A stretch of 64,000 bases of DNA, from positions 1,054,001 through 1,118,000 of the forward strand of contig NZ_VJXX01000001.1 in NCBI RefSeq assembly GCF_009377195.2, in the 5' to 3' direction. Position 1 is the stretch's first letter. The number at the start of each line of letters is the position of its first letter. Below, in pieces: positions 9,307-18,050 of this stretch. The notes beneath the pieces were generated by a model. That model did not search any database, was not told where the DNA came from, and was given only the letters and a program-made list of their open reading frames with translations. The stretch is from Arthrobacter bussei (lineage in GTDB: Bacteria; Actinomycetota; Actinomycetes; Actinomycetales; Micrococcaceae). The translations under genes and the position numbers were made by a program.

Positions 9307-9842
9307 CAGCCGAAGTTCAAAGCCGACGCGATGAGGGACATGAGCAGCCCCTTGATCTCCCCGCTGGAGAGGACCGCGACGAGCAGTGCGGCGAAACCCA
9401 CCGCCGCGAGCGTCGCGATCGCGTACTCCGCCGTCGCCATACCGGCCTCGCGATCGATCGGCCCGGCCCCGCGGTCGCGGAGAATCCGCTTGTTGGAGCG
9501 GTGGCGCTGCGCGGAAGCGCGCCGGGCCACCCGGTTCCGCCCGGCATCGTCGACCCCTGCGTGCAGCGAGGTCCCTCCGTCGGGTCCGCTGGTATACCGA
9601 CGTCCGCCACCGTCTCCATCACCGGGGCCGGGGCCGGCATGCGGGATGACGGGGAGGCGCGGCACGGCGATCATCCTCGAGCCACCGCTGCAGTCGGCAG
9701 ATGCGGAGGACTCGGCTTCACGCGGGTCGCGTCCTCCTGCCGGGCCCGACGGGTGAACGGGATCATCACGGTGCAGTCCCTCCCCGGCGTGCAGCGTCCT
9801 CTGGTGGGTCTCCGGGCGACTCGTGGGCAGTTGTTTCACCAT
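9306..9842 (-). CDS. DUF4244 Flp-like major prepilin
   Basis: 178 residues as drawn. The last 44 residues are a Flp-type pilin: after a basic stretch, EAG then MATAEYAIATLAAVGF, giving cleavage after Gly with Glu+5 and Tyr+6 of the mature form. The mature pilin would be a single hydrophobic helix of about 44 residues. The ATG at 9842 has a good ribosome binding site (GAAGGA, 6 bases upstream), which implies a leader of about 134 residues; this is far longer than the short leaders usual for Flp prepilins. An internal start near the basic stretch is possible. It corresponds in position to Rv3656c. Confidence 0.75.
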   Translation of the reverse strand: MVKQLPTSRPETHQRTLHAGEGLHRDDPVHPSGPAGGRDPREAESSASADCSGGSRMIAVPRLPVIPHAGPGPGDGDGGGRRYTSGPDGGTSLHAGVDDAGRNRVARRASAQRHRSNKRILRDRGAGPIDREAGMATAEYAIATLAAVGFAALLVAVLSSGEIKGLLMSLIASALNFG

Positions 9843-10190
9843 GACATTTCCTTCTCGTCGTGGGCTTCCCCACGCTCTGTGCGCGACGGTCGTCGCACGA
9901 ACAACTCTGGTCGGCTCGACCGATGTGCCGGCCGGACGGAGGCGCTAAGTGGATAACCGGTCGCGGAAGACGTGGCAGGTCCTGCTCCGGCCCGACCACC
10001 GCATCGGCCAGTCCGGCGGCCGTCGGCCCGGGCGTGCACGGCAGGGGATAGGACCGCCGGCCCAGACGTGCACGGCAGAGGGTAGGGCGACGTCCAAATC
10101 GGACTCGGCCGGACCGGGATCGACGTCCCGGACCAGGCACGGCATGAGCGGAGCCGACGGAGCCCCGACGGAGCACACCGGTGGACCCAC
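9843..10190. other. intergenic gap inside the tad operon with a 34-bp imperfect direct repeat
   Basis: About 350 bases between tadC and the prepilin gene; no convincing gene in any frame. Two imperfect copies of a 34-base unit lie at about 10024-10057 and 10058-10091, sharing GTGCACGGCAG and a TAGG core. A small hairpin (GGTGG-AC-CCACC, 10180-10191) overlaps the tadC stop. The gap may separate expression of the abundant pilin from that of the assembly machinery, but no promoter could be assigned confidently. Confidence 0.5.
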
Positions 10191-10793
10191 CTAGAGCGTC
10201 GGCAGGAGGCCGAGCACCACGGGAACGACGCCGAGGCAGATGAACGCCGGCAGAGAGCAGAGTCCCAGCGGCAGGACGAGGTGCACGCCGAGCGCCGCTG
10301 CCTTGCGTTCTCCCGCTCTGATGCGGCGACGCCGGATCTGCAGGGCGTGTGCCCGCAGGAGTTCGGCTGACGGCGCCCCGGTCGCGACCGCGAACTGGAG
10401 TCCACGACGCACGGCGTCAACGGTCCGTGCGGCGCGCTGCTCCCCTCCACGCAGGGGACCGCGCGACCGGCCGCCCGGCTCCGTCCACGTCATCGCGACC
10501 ATCTCCCATGCATCGTCCCAGGCGGCTCCGAGAAGTCGTGCCTGATGGACCCGGCTCAGTGGGATACCGACGTCGACGTCCGCGACCGCGGCAACCGCGG
10601 CCAAGGCATTCTCGACCGAGGACCCCGCGTCGAGCATCGCTGCCATCAGGTCGAGGAGCAGGGGCGCGTCGTCCACACCACGCCGCTCGCGGGAGCGTCC
10701 CGACGGCACCGATGCGCACCTGGTCCGAGGTGGGTGCAGAGAGAGGAGGACAGTCCCTGCAGCGAGCAGCAGCGCCGTCACCACACCCTCCAT
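10191..10793 (-). CDS. tadC: TadC-type T2SS F domain membrane protein
   Basis: 200 residues. A TM segment at the N-terminus, a cytoplasmic helical bundle (LLLDLMAAMLDAGSSVENAL, about 48-67) typical of GspF/TadC, and a hydrophobic C-terminus (LVLPLGLCSLPAFICLGVVP). It forms the inner-membrane platform with TadB. The ATG overlaps the tadB stop as TGATG. Family members are usually somewhat longer; the N-terminal TM region is short. It corresponds in position to Rv3657c. Confidence 0.85.
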   Translation of the reverse strand: MEGVVTALLLAAGTVLLSLHPPRTRCASVPSGRSRERRGVDDAPLLLDLMAAMLDAGSSVENALAAVAAVADVDVGIPLSRVHQARLLGAAWDDAWEMVAMTWTEPGGRSRGPLRGGEQRAARTVDAVRRGLQFAVATGAPSAELLRAHALQIRRRRIRAGERKAAALGVHLVLPLGLCSLPAFICLGVVPVVLGLLPTL

Positions 10794-11593
10794 CAGGACG
10801 CCGATTCCGCTCGTCGGACGAGGCGCCCCGACCACGACCGCGCGACGATCATGAGAATCACGCCCACGCAGAAAGCTGATCGCCCGAAGGGATCGGTGGA
10901 CAGCACCTGCACCGGATCGACGCCCAGCGCGAAGCCGAGCAGCAGTCCCACGACGGGCAGCCAGGTCAGGAGGACGACCGTGGCGCGCGGTCCGGCAAGA
11001 GCCGTCTCCCTCGCGGCCCGCCCAGCGAACTCGGACTCCAGCTGAGCGGCATAGTGGTCCAGGATCGTGGCCAGCGGTGCACCGCTCCTCTCCGCCACGG
11101 CCAGGCATGCCGCAAGATCTCCCCAGAGACGACCGACCGCTTCGGACAGGAGGCCCCCCGTGACGTCCCGCGGCGCGGGACCGAGGGCATCGCTCAGGGC
11201 TTCCGGGACGCTCAGGCCCAAGGCGGACGCCCGCCGCGCCGCCGAGATCACAGGCCTCGCCCGCGCGGCGAACCCGGTGTCCTCCTCCGCGTAGACAGCG
11301 TCCAGATCGGCCCACAGCACGGAGGGAGGTCTCCCCGCCCTGAGCAGGCCGGCCATCTGGCGGACGAACAGGGGTAGCTCCTCCACCGACTCCGAACCCG
11401 AACCCGAACCCGAACCCGAACCCGAACGCAGCATGCGCCCGAGTCGCCACCGGAGCCAGAGGACCCCGGGCGGCCGCCCCACGGCCCTCCGACCGGCGGA
11501 AGCCGTTGCGCCTTCGTGACGGACAAGCCTGCCCGGGTCCGCGAGCACGACGACGGCGAGCGCGAGCAACAGGGCTACTGCTGCCCCTCTCAT
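10793..11593 (-). CDS. tadB: TadB-type T2SS F domain membrane protein
   Basis: 266 residues. N-terminal TM (VALLLALAVVVLADPG), then a linker with six Ser-Gly/Ser-Glu dipeptides encoded by a hexanucleotide repeat, then a GspF-like helical domain (FVRQMAGLLRAGRPPSVLWA) and two C-terminal TM helices. It is the platform partner of TadC. The ATG overlaps the tadA stop by 4 bases (ATGA). The repeat lies between the membrane anchor and the F domain, so copy-number change would alter only linker length. Confidence 0.85.
   Translation of the reverse strand: MRGAAVALLLALAVVVLADPGRLVRHEGATASAGRRAVGRPPGVLWLRWRLGRMLRSGSGSGSGSGSESVEELPLFVRQMAGLLRAGRPPSVLWADLDAVYAEEDTGFAARARPVISAARRASALGLSVPEALSDALGPAPRDVTGGLLSEAVGRLWGDLAACLAVAERSGAPLATILDHYAAQLESEFAGRAARETALAGPRATVVLLTWLPVVGLLLGFALGVDPVQVLSTDPFGRSAFCVGVILMIVARSWSGRLVRRAESAS
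11393..11428. repeat. hexanucleotide tandem repeat in tadB
   Basis: About six tandem copies of GAACCC (plus strand) encode alternating Ser-Gly/Glu in TadB. The unit is a multiple of three, so slippage would keep the frame. Confidence 0.9.
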
Positions 11594-12900
11594 GGGGCCG
11601 TGCGGGCCGGGAGCCGTGCCTCCACCGCGACTTCCGGGGCGGGGCCCGTCCAGCCCACGCGCCGCGCGAAGTCGACCCACCCGCCGGATCGGAAGCAACC
11701 GCGCCCGGTGTCGACGAGGACGGGGTCGACGACCAGCCCGGCAACCCGCTCGAGTCGGAGGAGGTTCAGGCTCCCGACGTACCGCCCACGGCCATCTCTG
11801 GCGACGTGCACGACGACGTCGAGCGCACTGGCCGCCTGGCGGTCGAGTGCCTCGGGTGTCAGACCCGCCAGGGCGGCGAGCGCACTGAGCCGTGCGGGTA
11901 CGGCCTCGGCGGAGTTCGCATGGATGGTCCCACCGCCGCCGTCGTGACCCGTGTTCATCGCGGCCAGGAGCTCCCTGACCTCGGCGCCACGGCACTCCCC
12001 GACGACCAGGCGGTCCGGCCGCATCCTCAGGGCCTGCCGAACCAGTGCGGTGAGGTCGAGGACGCCGGCTCCCTCGAGGTTCCCGTGGCGTGCCTGCAGA
12101 CCCACCGTGTGCGGATGGGCGGGATCGAGTTCCGCCGCGTCCTCGACCAGCACCAGCCTCTCCTGCGGCGACGCGAGCCCGAGCAAGCTGGAGAGCAAGG
12201 TGGTCTTCCCCGTACCCGTGGCGCCGCTGATCAGGAAATTCAACCGCGCCTGCATCATCAGGGTCAGGGCCTGCGCCATCACCGGTGCCACCGCCCCGGA
12301 CGCCACCAGTTCCTCCAGGGTGAAGACACGCCGCCTGCGGATCCGGATGGACAGGAGCGTCCCTGCGGTCGAGATCGGCGGAAGGACCGCATGGACACGG
12401 AAACCGTCGAGCTGAACATCGACGGCCGGACACCCGTCATCAAGACGCCGGCCCCCGGCCGCGATCAACCGGACGGCCAGGGTCCGCACCTCCGCGTCCG
12501 CGGCGAAGATCCGACCGACCCGCTGCAACCCGTCATGTCCGTCGACCCATACGTCCCCGGGCCCGTTCACGAGGATGTCGGTGACCGCGGGATCGGCGAC
12601 GAGCTGTTCCAGTGGCCCGAGACCCTCGAGCTCGGCTCGGACGAAGTCGAGAGCGGTCAGGACGCCCTCGGACCCGAGCAACCTGCCGGTGGACCCGATC
12701 GCGCCGGCGAAGGCCGCGTCCGTCGCGGCCACCTCTCCGGCCAGCACAGCCCGCCTGACGGGGTCCACGATGGCAGCATCGCGGTGCCCGTGCTCCGGGC
12801 GGAGGAACCCCGACACATCGGTGCTACGGCTCCCCCGCTGCTCCGACGAGAGGCGGAGCTCGCGGCGCGTCCGGCCCTCCCCCGATCTCCCGTCCGTCAT
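11590..12900 (-). CDS. tadA: TadA family secretion/conjugation ATPase
   Basis: 436 residues. Hexameric ATPase that powers pilus assembly. The N-terminal domain (about 85-190, VTDILVNGPGDVWVDG) is followed by Walker A GATGTGKT (226-233), an Asp box around VLVEDAAEL (about 250), Walker B MRPDRLVVGECRG (293-305) and a His box near GTIHANS. The ATG overlaps the ssd stop by 4 bases. It corresponds in position to Rv3659c. Confidence 0.93.
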   Translation of the reverse strand: MTDGRSGEGRTRRELRLSSEQRGSRSTDVSGFLRPEHGHRDAAIVDPVRRAVLAGEVAATDAAFAGAIGSTGRLLGSEGVLTALDFVRAELEGLGPLEQLVADPAVTDILVNGPGDVWVDGHDGLQRVGRIFAADAEVRTLAVRLIAAGGRRLDDGCPAVDVQLDGFRVHAVLPPISTAGTLLSIRIRRRRVFTLEELVASGAVAPVMAQALTLMMQARLNFLISGATGTGKTTLLSSLLGLASPQERLVLVEDAAELDPAHPHTVGLQARHGNLEGAGVLDLTALVRQALRMRPDRLVVGECRGAEVRELLAAMNTGHDGGGGTIHANSAEAVPARLSALAALAGLTPEALDRQAASALDVVVHVARDGRGRYVGSLNLLRLERVAGLVVDPVLVDTGRGCFRSGGWVDFARRVGWTGPAPEVAVEARLPARTAP

Positions 12901-13973
12901 ACCGGCCCTCTGACGACCCGGCAGATCGTATCGACGGTTCTGCGCGCCTTCCGCGGCAGCCGGAGGTCGGTCTGGCGGCCGCTCACCTCGGCAGCGGACG
13001 CCCCGCGGACGGTTGGAAGGAACGGGAGCGGACCCGGTACCCCCAGCACCTCCGCGACGCACCAGGCATCGAGTCCCGCGGTGACGGGGCCTCGCAGCAC
13101 GACGGTGACCGGAAGGGCTGCGTGGGAGCGGAGAGCGGCACCGGCCGCCATGATGCCGCGCGGCCGGGACGGCACGAGGAGGACGAGGGCATCGCACAGC
13201 TGCGCCAGCGGGCCGCCGCCGGCCTGCCCGGAGGGCAGGTCGACGAGGGTGAGGTCGAATCCGGCACGGGCGGCATCGAGGACGATCCCGCCCGCTTCGG
13301 CCGTGGTCTGCAGCCCCCCTCGGGCTCGCTCTCCCGATGGCGCCCTGTGGGACAGGACCGACAGGTCCTTGACCGTCGGCAATGCGGAGGAGAGCTGATC
13401 GGCGTTGAGCATGCCCCGGATGCCCTCCAGATCCTCCCACCGGACGCCGGGATGTTCCTCCCAACCGATGCTCACCTCCAGTCCCCCGCCGGCGGGGTGT
13501 CCGTCCACCAGCAGCGTCCTGTGCCCTTCGGCGGACAGTGTCCGCGCGCACCAGAAGGCGAAGGAGCTGACACCGCAACCACCCGAGACGCCGGTGAATC
13601 CGATCACGGACCCACCTGTTCCCGGATGGAGGCGACGCCCGAGGTGTTCGGCCAGCCACCCGCCACCCTGCGGCACGATGACCACCCGTGACGATGCGAG
13701 ACGGGCCGCCTTCCCCCACACCCGGGCCTCCTCGTCCGCCGCGGCGACCACGATCACGTCGCGGGTCGCCGAGAGTTGGTCGAGGGGTGCGTCCACACCC
13801 ACCAGCAGTACCTCGGGGTCGAGGTGAAGGGCCTCGGCAATACCGTTCACGACGACCGGAGTGATACCGGCTGCAGCGCAGGCCCGGGCGACCTGGTCCC
13901 TGATGAACTGCGATCCACCCGCGAGGACGACCCCGTGCCGCGCGGTATCGGCCTTCCACCCCTGCTGTGTCAT
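12897..13973 (-). CDS. ssd: Ssd-type septum site-determining / CpaE-like protein
   Basis: 358 residues. MinD/ParA-like fold behind an N-terminal receiver-like domain (SQFIRDQVARACAAAGITPV...). The P-loop region is GVSGGCGVSS (128-137), lacking both signature lysines of MinD-type ATPases; downstream motifs VDGHPAGGGLEVSIGW and LVDLPSG are retained. In M. tuberculosis the related Ssd (Rv3660c) affects septation, and CpaE homologues localise the Tad machine. It is the first gene of the tad operon, about 115 bases from the divergent polymerase gene. Confidence 0.82.
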   Translation of the reverse strand: MTQQGWKADTARHGVVLAGGSQFIRDQVARACAAAGITPVVVNGIAEALHLDPEVLLVGVDAPLDQLSATRDVIVVAAADEEARVWGKAARLASSRVVIVPQGGGWLAEHLGRRLHPGTGGSVIGFTGVSGGCGVSSFAFWCARTLSAEGHRTLLVDGHPAGGGLEVSIGWEEHPGVRWEDLEGIRGMLNADQLSSALPTVKDLSVLSHRAPSGERARGGLQTTAEAGGIVLDAARAGFDLTLVDLPSGQAGGGPLAQLCDALVLLVPSRPRGIMAAGAALRSHAALPVTVVLRGPVTAGLDAWCVAEVLGVPGPLPFLPTVRGASAAEVSGRQTDLRLPRKARRTVDTICRVVRGPV

Positions 13974-14077
13974 GGGGCAAGCCTCGTTCTCCGTAGGACG
14001 ACGATGGGGCGGACGTACGGCTATGTGGACAAGCAGCCGGGACGGCTGCGGATTACAGGAATGACACCGGGACGGCC

Positions 14078-14083
14078 GACAAT
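14078..14083 (+). promoter_or_regulatory. -10-like element of the exonuclease/polymerase gene
   Basis: GACAAT, then six bases (ATGGGC), then the ATG at 14090. The spacing predicts a leaderless mRNA and excludes the overlapping ATG at 14084 as the start. Confidence 0.45.
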
Positions 14084-14089
14084 ATGGGC

Positions 14090-15781
14090 ATGTACATCGC
14101 CGTGGCCCCGCCGTCCGGGCGCGCTGATGCCGGTGACGTCGAGCTGCAGCGCCTCGACGTCGACGGGGAGCTTGTCGGCGGGGCCCGAACGGTTTCCCGC
14201 AGGGAGCTACCGTCAGTCGTGGCAACCGAGGAGCCGGGTCGGCCGAGGTGGGTCTGGAGCAGTACACGGCAGTGGTACCCGGATCTGCTGCGGGCAGGCT
14301 CGGATGTGGACCGCTGCTGGGATGTGGCCCTGACCCGCACCATCCTGACGAACTCCCCTTCTTCCGGCGCGTCGCCCTACCTCGTCGCGCTGAGGGCGAA
14401 CGGGCCGAGTGGTGATGGGACGGAGCCGCCCCGCACCCTGCTGCCGCCTCCGGTAGCCGCCAACCAGCATTCGCTGTTCGACCAGCCCCAGGAGCCCCCG
14501 GGCCCACGCCTCGACAAGGTCGTCGAAGAGTTCCGGAACCAGCTCGCTGCGAGCGCAGGAACCACGGACCATTCCCGGCTCTCCCTCCTGATCGCCGCCG
14601 AGTCCGCGGGCGGACTGATCGCTGCGGAGATGGAGCACTCCGGCCTGCCGTGGCGGAGGGACGTCCATGAGGACCTTCTCGAACGGACCCTCGGACCGCG
14701 ACCTCGGGAAGGAGCGCGGCCGGTGGAACTCGAGCGGCTGGCCGAGGCACTGCGTACTGCCCTGGGCAGCCCTGCACTCAATCCCGACTCCCCGCAGGAC
14801 ATGCTGCGGGCGCTGCATCGCGCGGGCATCGAGGTGAGGACCACCCGCTCCTGGGAGCTGGAGCAGCATGATCACCCAGCCATCGAACCGCTCCTGGCGT
14901 ACAAGAAGCTGTCCCGTCTTCTCACGGCGAACGGCTGGACCTGGCTCGACACGTGGGTTCATGGCGGACGATTCCGCCCCGAGTACGTCGTCGGTGGAGT
15001 GGTCTCCGGTCGCTGGGCGTCCCGCGGCGGTGGCGCGCTGCAGATCCCACGCCAGGTCCGCGACGCCGTCCGGCCCGACGACGGTCAGTGCTTCGTCGTC
15101 GCCGATGCCGCGCAGCTCGAGCCCCGGGTCCTGGCGGCCCTCGGTCGTGATTCCGCGTTGGCGGCTGCGGCGCGCGGCCGGGACCTGTACCAGGGCATCG
15201 CCGACCAGGGCTTCGGGGGTGACCGGTCGAAGGCGAAGCTGGCCATGCTCGGGGCTATGTACGGGGCCACGAGCGGTGAGTCCGGCAGACTCATGCCCCA
15301 GTTGACGCGCGCCTACCCGCGCGCGATCGGTGTCGTCGAGGCCGCGGCGCGGGCCGGCGAGACGGGCGGGGGCGTCTCGAGCTATCTGGGCCGCGGGTGT
15401 CCTCCCGCCTCCGAGGAATGGTTCGCGCGGCAGCGGACGACGACGGCGGAGGAACAGCGTCGCGCCGACAGCGCGGCACGGGCCCGCGGGCGGTTCACCC
15501 GTAATTTCGTGGTGCAGGCCTCCGCCGCCGAATGGGCCCTGTGCTGGTTGGCGGAGGTGCGGCGGCGCATCGCGACGGCGGCTTTTCCTGAGCCACGCAG
15601 CCGCATCGCCTTCTTCCTCCACGACGAGGTGATGCTGCACGTCCCCGTCGCTCGCGCCGAGGAGGCGCAGTTCATCCTCGAAGACGCAGCACGAGCCGCG
15701 ACGCGCCTCATCTTCGGGGACATCCCCATCGACTTCGCGATCACGACGGCGATCGTCAGCTCCTACGCGGACGCCAAGTAG
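14090..15781 (+). CDS. bifunctional 3'-5' exonuclease/family A DNA polymerase (actinobacterial type)
   Basis: 563 residues. Family A polymerase core with a divergent N-terminal region. Motif A is VVADAAQLEPRVLAAL, motif B RSKAKLAMLGAMYG and motif C FFLHDEVMLHVP, so all three palm/fingers motifs are recognisable. It lacks a 5' nuclease domain and is shorter than PolI; such proteins are common as a second polA-like gene in actinobacteria and probably help repair, but the role is not established from sequence. It is divergent from ssd. Confidence 0.88.
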   Translation: MYIAVAPPSGRADAGDVELQRLDVDGELVGGARTVSRRELPSVVATEEPGRPRWVWSSTRQWYPDLLRAGSDVDRCWDVALTRTILTNSPSSGASPYLVALRANGPSGDGTEPPRTLLPPPVAANQHSLFDQPQEPPGPRLDKVVEEFRNQLAASAGTTDHSRLSLLIAAESAGGLIAAEMEHSGLPWRRDVHEDLLERTLGPRPREGARPVELERLAEALRTALGSPALNPDSPQDMLRALHRAGIEVRTTRSWELEQHDHPAIEPLLAYKKLSRLLTANGWTWLDTWVHGGRFRPEYVVGGVVSGRWASRGGGALQIPRQVRDAVRPDDGQCFVVADAAQLEPRVLAALGRDSALAAAARGRDLYQGIADQGFGGDRSKAKLAMLGAMYGATSGESGRLMPQLTRAYPRAIGVVEAAARAGETGGGVSSYLGRGCPPASEEWFARQRTTTAEEQRRADSAARARGRFTRNFVVQASAAEWALCWLAEVRRRIATAAFPEPRSRIAFFLHDEVMLHVPVARAEEAQFILEDAARAATRLIFGDIPIDFAITTAIVSSYADAK

Positions 15782-15874
15782 CGCCGTGCAGAGTTGTCCA
15801 CATCGCCCCGCCCTCCCGTCCGAGGAGACCGTCCGGCCCGTACGGTGGCACGGACGCAGGGGAGGGTGAGTGTG

Positions 15875-17368
15875 ATGCACGCGCTGAGGATCGACACGGA
15901 CCGGATGGAGGAGGCGTCCGCATGCGCCGAGGCGGCGGGCAGCAGAATCTCCGATGCAGTCGGTGTCCTGGGCGGGATCCTCGACCGGAGCGGAGGAATG
16001 GCGGGCTGGGACGCCCTGGGGTCCGACTGGGCTGCCTCGTACGATCCGGCCGCCGCTGAAGCGGTTGATGCCTGCTGTGAACTCGCCCTCGCCTGCTCGG
16101 ACACCTCGCGCGCGCTCGCCATCGCAGCCGGGAACTACCTCCAGGCCGAGCATGTCGCGTCGATGGGTGTCTCTGCCCTCATCAGGCCGTTCCTGCCCGC
16201 GTTCCGTCCGGACGGGCCGACCTCGGTGTTTCCCTCGGCCGCTGATGGCAATCCGGGCTGGCCTCCGCCTGGCTGGGACATCGTCGCGGGGATCGCGGGC
16301 GTCCTCTGGCCTGCCGGAGACCCTGAGTCGCTCCGGTCCGCGGGCACGGCATGGATGGAGCTCGCGGCGCAGATCGAGGTGGGGATGGACGGTTCTGCGA
16401 CCTTGGCCGGCGACGCCGTGCAGGGGCTCGCCTCGGTGGACCTGACGAAGTTCCGTACGAGGAACGCGGCACTCCAGGACACCGGCCGGCTGATCGCGCT
16501 GGCAGCGCGGGACATCGCCGGCGGATGCAGCTCGCTCGCAGGGGCCATCACTCTCGCACATGAAGAACTGATCGACGAGACGCAATCCTTCCTGCTGGAG
16601 TGCGCGGCTCTCGCGGGCGTCGGCGTCGCCCTGAGTTTCGTGACACTCGGCGGATCGGCGGCGATCACGTCCCTCGTCGGGGCGGGGCGGGCTGCGCAGA
16701 TGGTGATCCGGGTGCAGTCCGTGCTGGCTCGGCTCACCGCGGCGGCCCGCTCGGTCGGTGTGGTCGTGGCACGTCTGCCGGGGGCGGGCCGGCTGACGGA
16801 CGGGCTGCATGCGCTCTCACGGACACCGGCCGCCCTGTCCTCGCTCGTCGGTCCGACACGACAGACGGTGACCGTGATGGCCCGGCATGTCGCCTCCTCC
16901 CCCCGACTCTCACGGCTCGCGCCGGCAGTGCGGGTCGTACACCCCGTCGGGGTTGCCGGGGTCAGGTTCGTTGATTCGACAGCGGTCTCCCTGGCCCTCT
17001 CCAATCCCGCCTCCCTCGCCCTCGGCCTCCTGCCGGTCGCCACCCGCCGGACGGTCCTGCGATCGGTCATGCCGCAGGGGAACACGCCGGAACGCGTGCT
17101 CGAACTGGTCCGGGCGAAGGGCCTCGGGACACAGCTGCTCCCGGCGGCAGGCACCGCGGTCAGGACGAAGGAACGCCTCGACACCGTCGAGGGGCTCGTC
17201 GGCCTGCCGGCCCATTTGGGCGAACGCTACCTGCCGGCGAAACCCTCGGCAGTGCCGCTCCCGGAGGGCCCGGGCCGGCTCACAGCGGTGCGGGGATCTC
17301 CAGCGACCGGTCCCACACGCGGGTCCACCCCAGTCCGTCGAAGATCGCGTCCAGGAGCATCGCCGTGA
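15875..17368 (+). CDS. orphan CpnT-N-terminus/WXG100-like protein, possible type VII substrate, no toxin domain
   Basis: 497 residues from ATG 15875, with GGAGG nine bases upstream. Residues about 1-110 and 150-260 are Ala-rich helices. WPAGDPESLRSAGTAWMELA and the later helix EELIDETQSFLLECAALAGV, followed by a glycine-rich hydrophobic stretch, resemble the N-terminal module of CpnT-like polymorphic toxins (from memory). The following 200 residues are Ala/Val/Arg-rich and match nothing I know. The last 30 residues run into the 3' end of the convergent Nudix gene (88-base overlap) and look non-native, so the original toxin end may be lost. No immunity or ESX gene is adjacent. This is a family-level inference only. 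Confidence 0.55.
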   Translation: MHALRIDTDRMEEASACAEAAGSRISDAVGVLGGILDRSGGMAGWDALGSDWAASYDPAAAEAVDACCELALACSDTSRALAIAAGNYLQAEHVASMGVSALIRPFLPAFRPDGPTSVFPSAADGNPGWPPPGWDIVAGIAGVLWPAGDPESLRSAGTAWMELAAQIEVGMDGSATLAGDAVQGLASVDLTKFRTRNAALQDTGRLIALAARDIAGGCSSLAGAITLAHEELIDETQSFLLECAALAGVGVALSFVTLGGSAAITSLVGAGRAAQMVIRVQSVLARLTAAARSVGVVVARLPGAGRLTDGLHALSRTPAALSSLVGPTRQTVTVMARHVASSPRLSRLAPAVRVVHPVGVAGVRFVDSTAVSLALSNPASLALGLLPVATRRTVLRSVMPQGNTPERVLELVRAKGLGTQLLPAAGTAVRTKERLDTVEGLVGLPAHLGERYLPAKPSAVPLPEGPGRLTAVRGSPATGPTRGSTPVRRRSRPGASP

Positions 17369-18017
17369 ATCCCCAGATCACGGCGTGGGGCGTGATGAAG
17401 GCCGGGGTGCGGCTGACGAAGCCGTCGCGTTCCAGGAACGCCGTCCGTCTGCGGTCCGGGTCGAGCAGGGTACTCACGGGGCACCGGAAAACGAGCTCGG
17501 ACTCCGCAGTGTCCACGGCGCGGGTCGGCGACTGCCGCGCCCACCAGGCAAGAACGGGAGTGACCATGAAATTGCTGACCGGGAGGCCGACCTCCGGAAG
17601 GGGGCCGAGGAGCTCGACCCCCTCGGGATCGAGGCCGGTCTCCTCCCACGCCTCCCGGAGCGCTGCGCTGCCCTCGTCGACGTCACCGGGATCGATGGTC
17701 CCGCCGGGAAACGCCACCTGCCCGGGATGATGGGACAGCGAGCCGGCGCGGACCACGAACAGCAGATCGAGGTCGTCATGGGTGATGTCCCCCGGCGCCG
17801 GGGCCTGGCTGCGATCCTGTCGCGCGCCGAACAGCACCAGGACGGCCGCACGACGGGTTCGTGCCGGATCGAGCCTAGCGAACTGCCAGCCGTCGGGCCG
17901 CACGAGCGCAGAGTCCGTGCCCTGCATCGACCGGACCCAGACGGACACCTCGTCGCGGACGTTCATCGCCGGCCGATCGGCAGGGGGCGTCGTAGCCACC
18001 GACGATCGACCGACCAC
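17280..18017 (-). CDS. CoA-type Nudix pyrophosphohydrolase
   Basis: 245 residues. The Nudix box (about 103-126) begins GGTIDPGDVDEGSAALREAW and continues EETGLDPEG. The segment LSHHPGQVAFPGG just before it is typical of the CoA/acyl-CoA diphosphatase subfamily. It probably hydrolyses CoA or oxidised CoA to phosphopantetheine and ADP. It lies 33 bases downstream of nth on the same strand, as in M. tuberculosis (Rv3672c region). An in-frame ATG at 17966 (MNVRDEVS) is a plausible later start. Confidence 0.88.
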   Translation of the reverse strand: MVGRSSVATTPPADRPAMNVRDEVSVWVRSMQGTDSALVRPDGWQFARLDPARTRRAAVLVLFGARQDRSQAPAPGDITHDDLDLLFVVRAGSLSHHPGQVAFPGGTIDPGDVDEGSAALREAWEETGLDPEGVELLGPLPEVGLPVSNFMVTPVLAWWARQSPTRAVDTAESELVFRCPVSTLLDPDRRRTAFLERDGFVSRTPAFITPHAVIWGFTAMLLDAIFDGLGWTRVWDRSLEIPAPL

Positions 18018-18050
18018 GAGGCTGCGGCCCTTCCCCTGGGCGTCAATGAT

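Noticed and set aside
10345..10720. Extra gene on the plus strand opposite tadC
   Set aside because: tadC has overlapping start and stop codons with its neighbours and membrane segments in order; the opposite frames do not.
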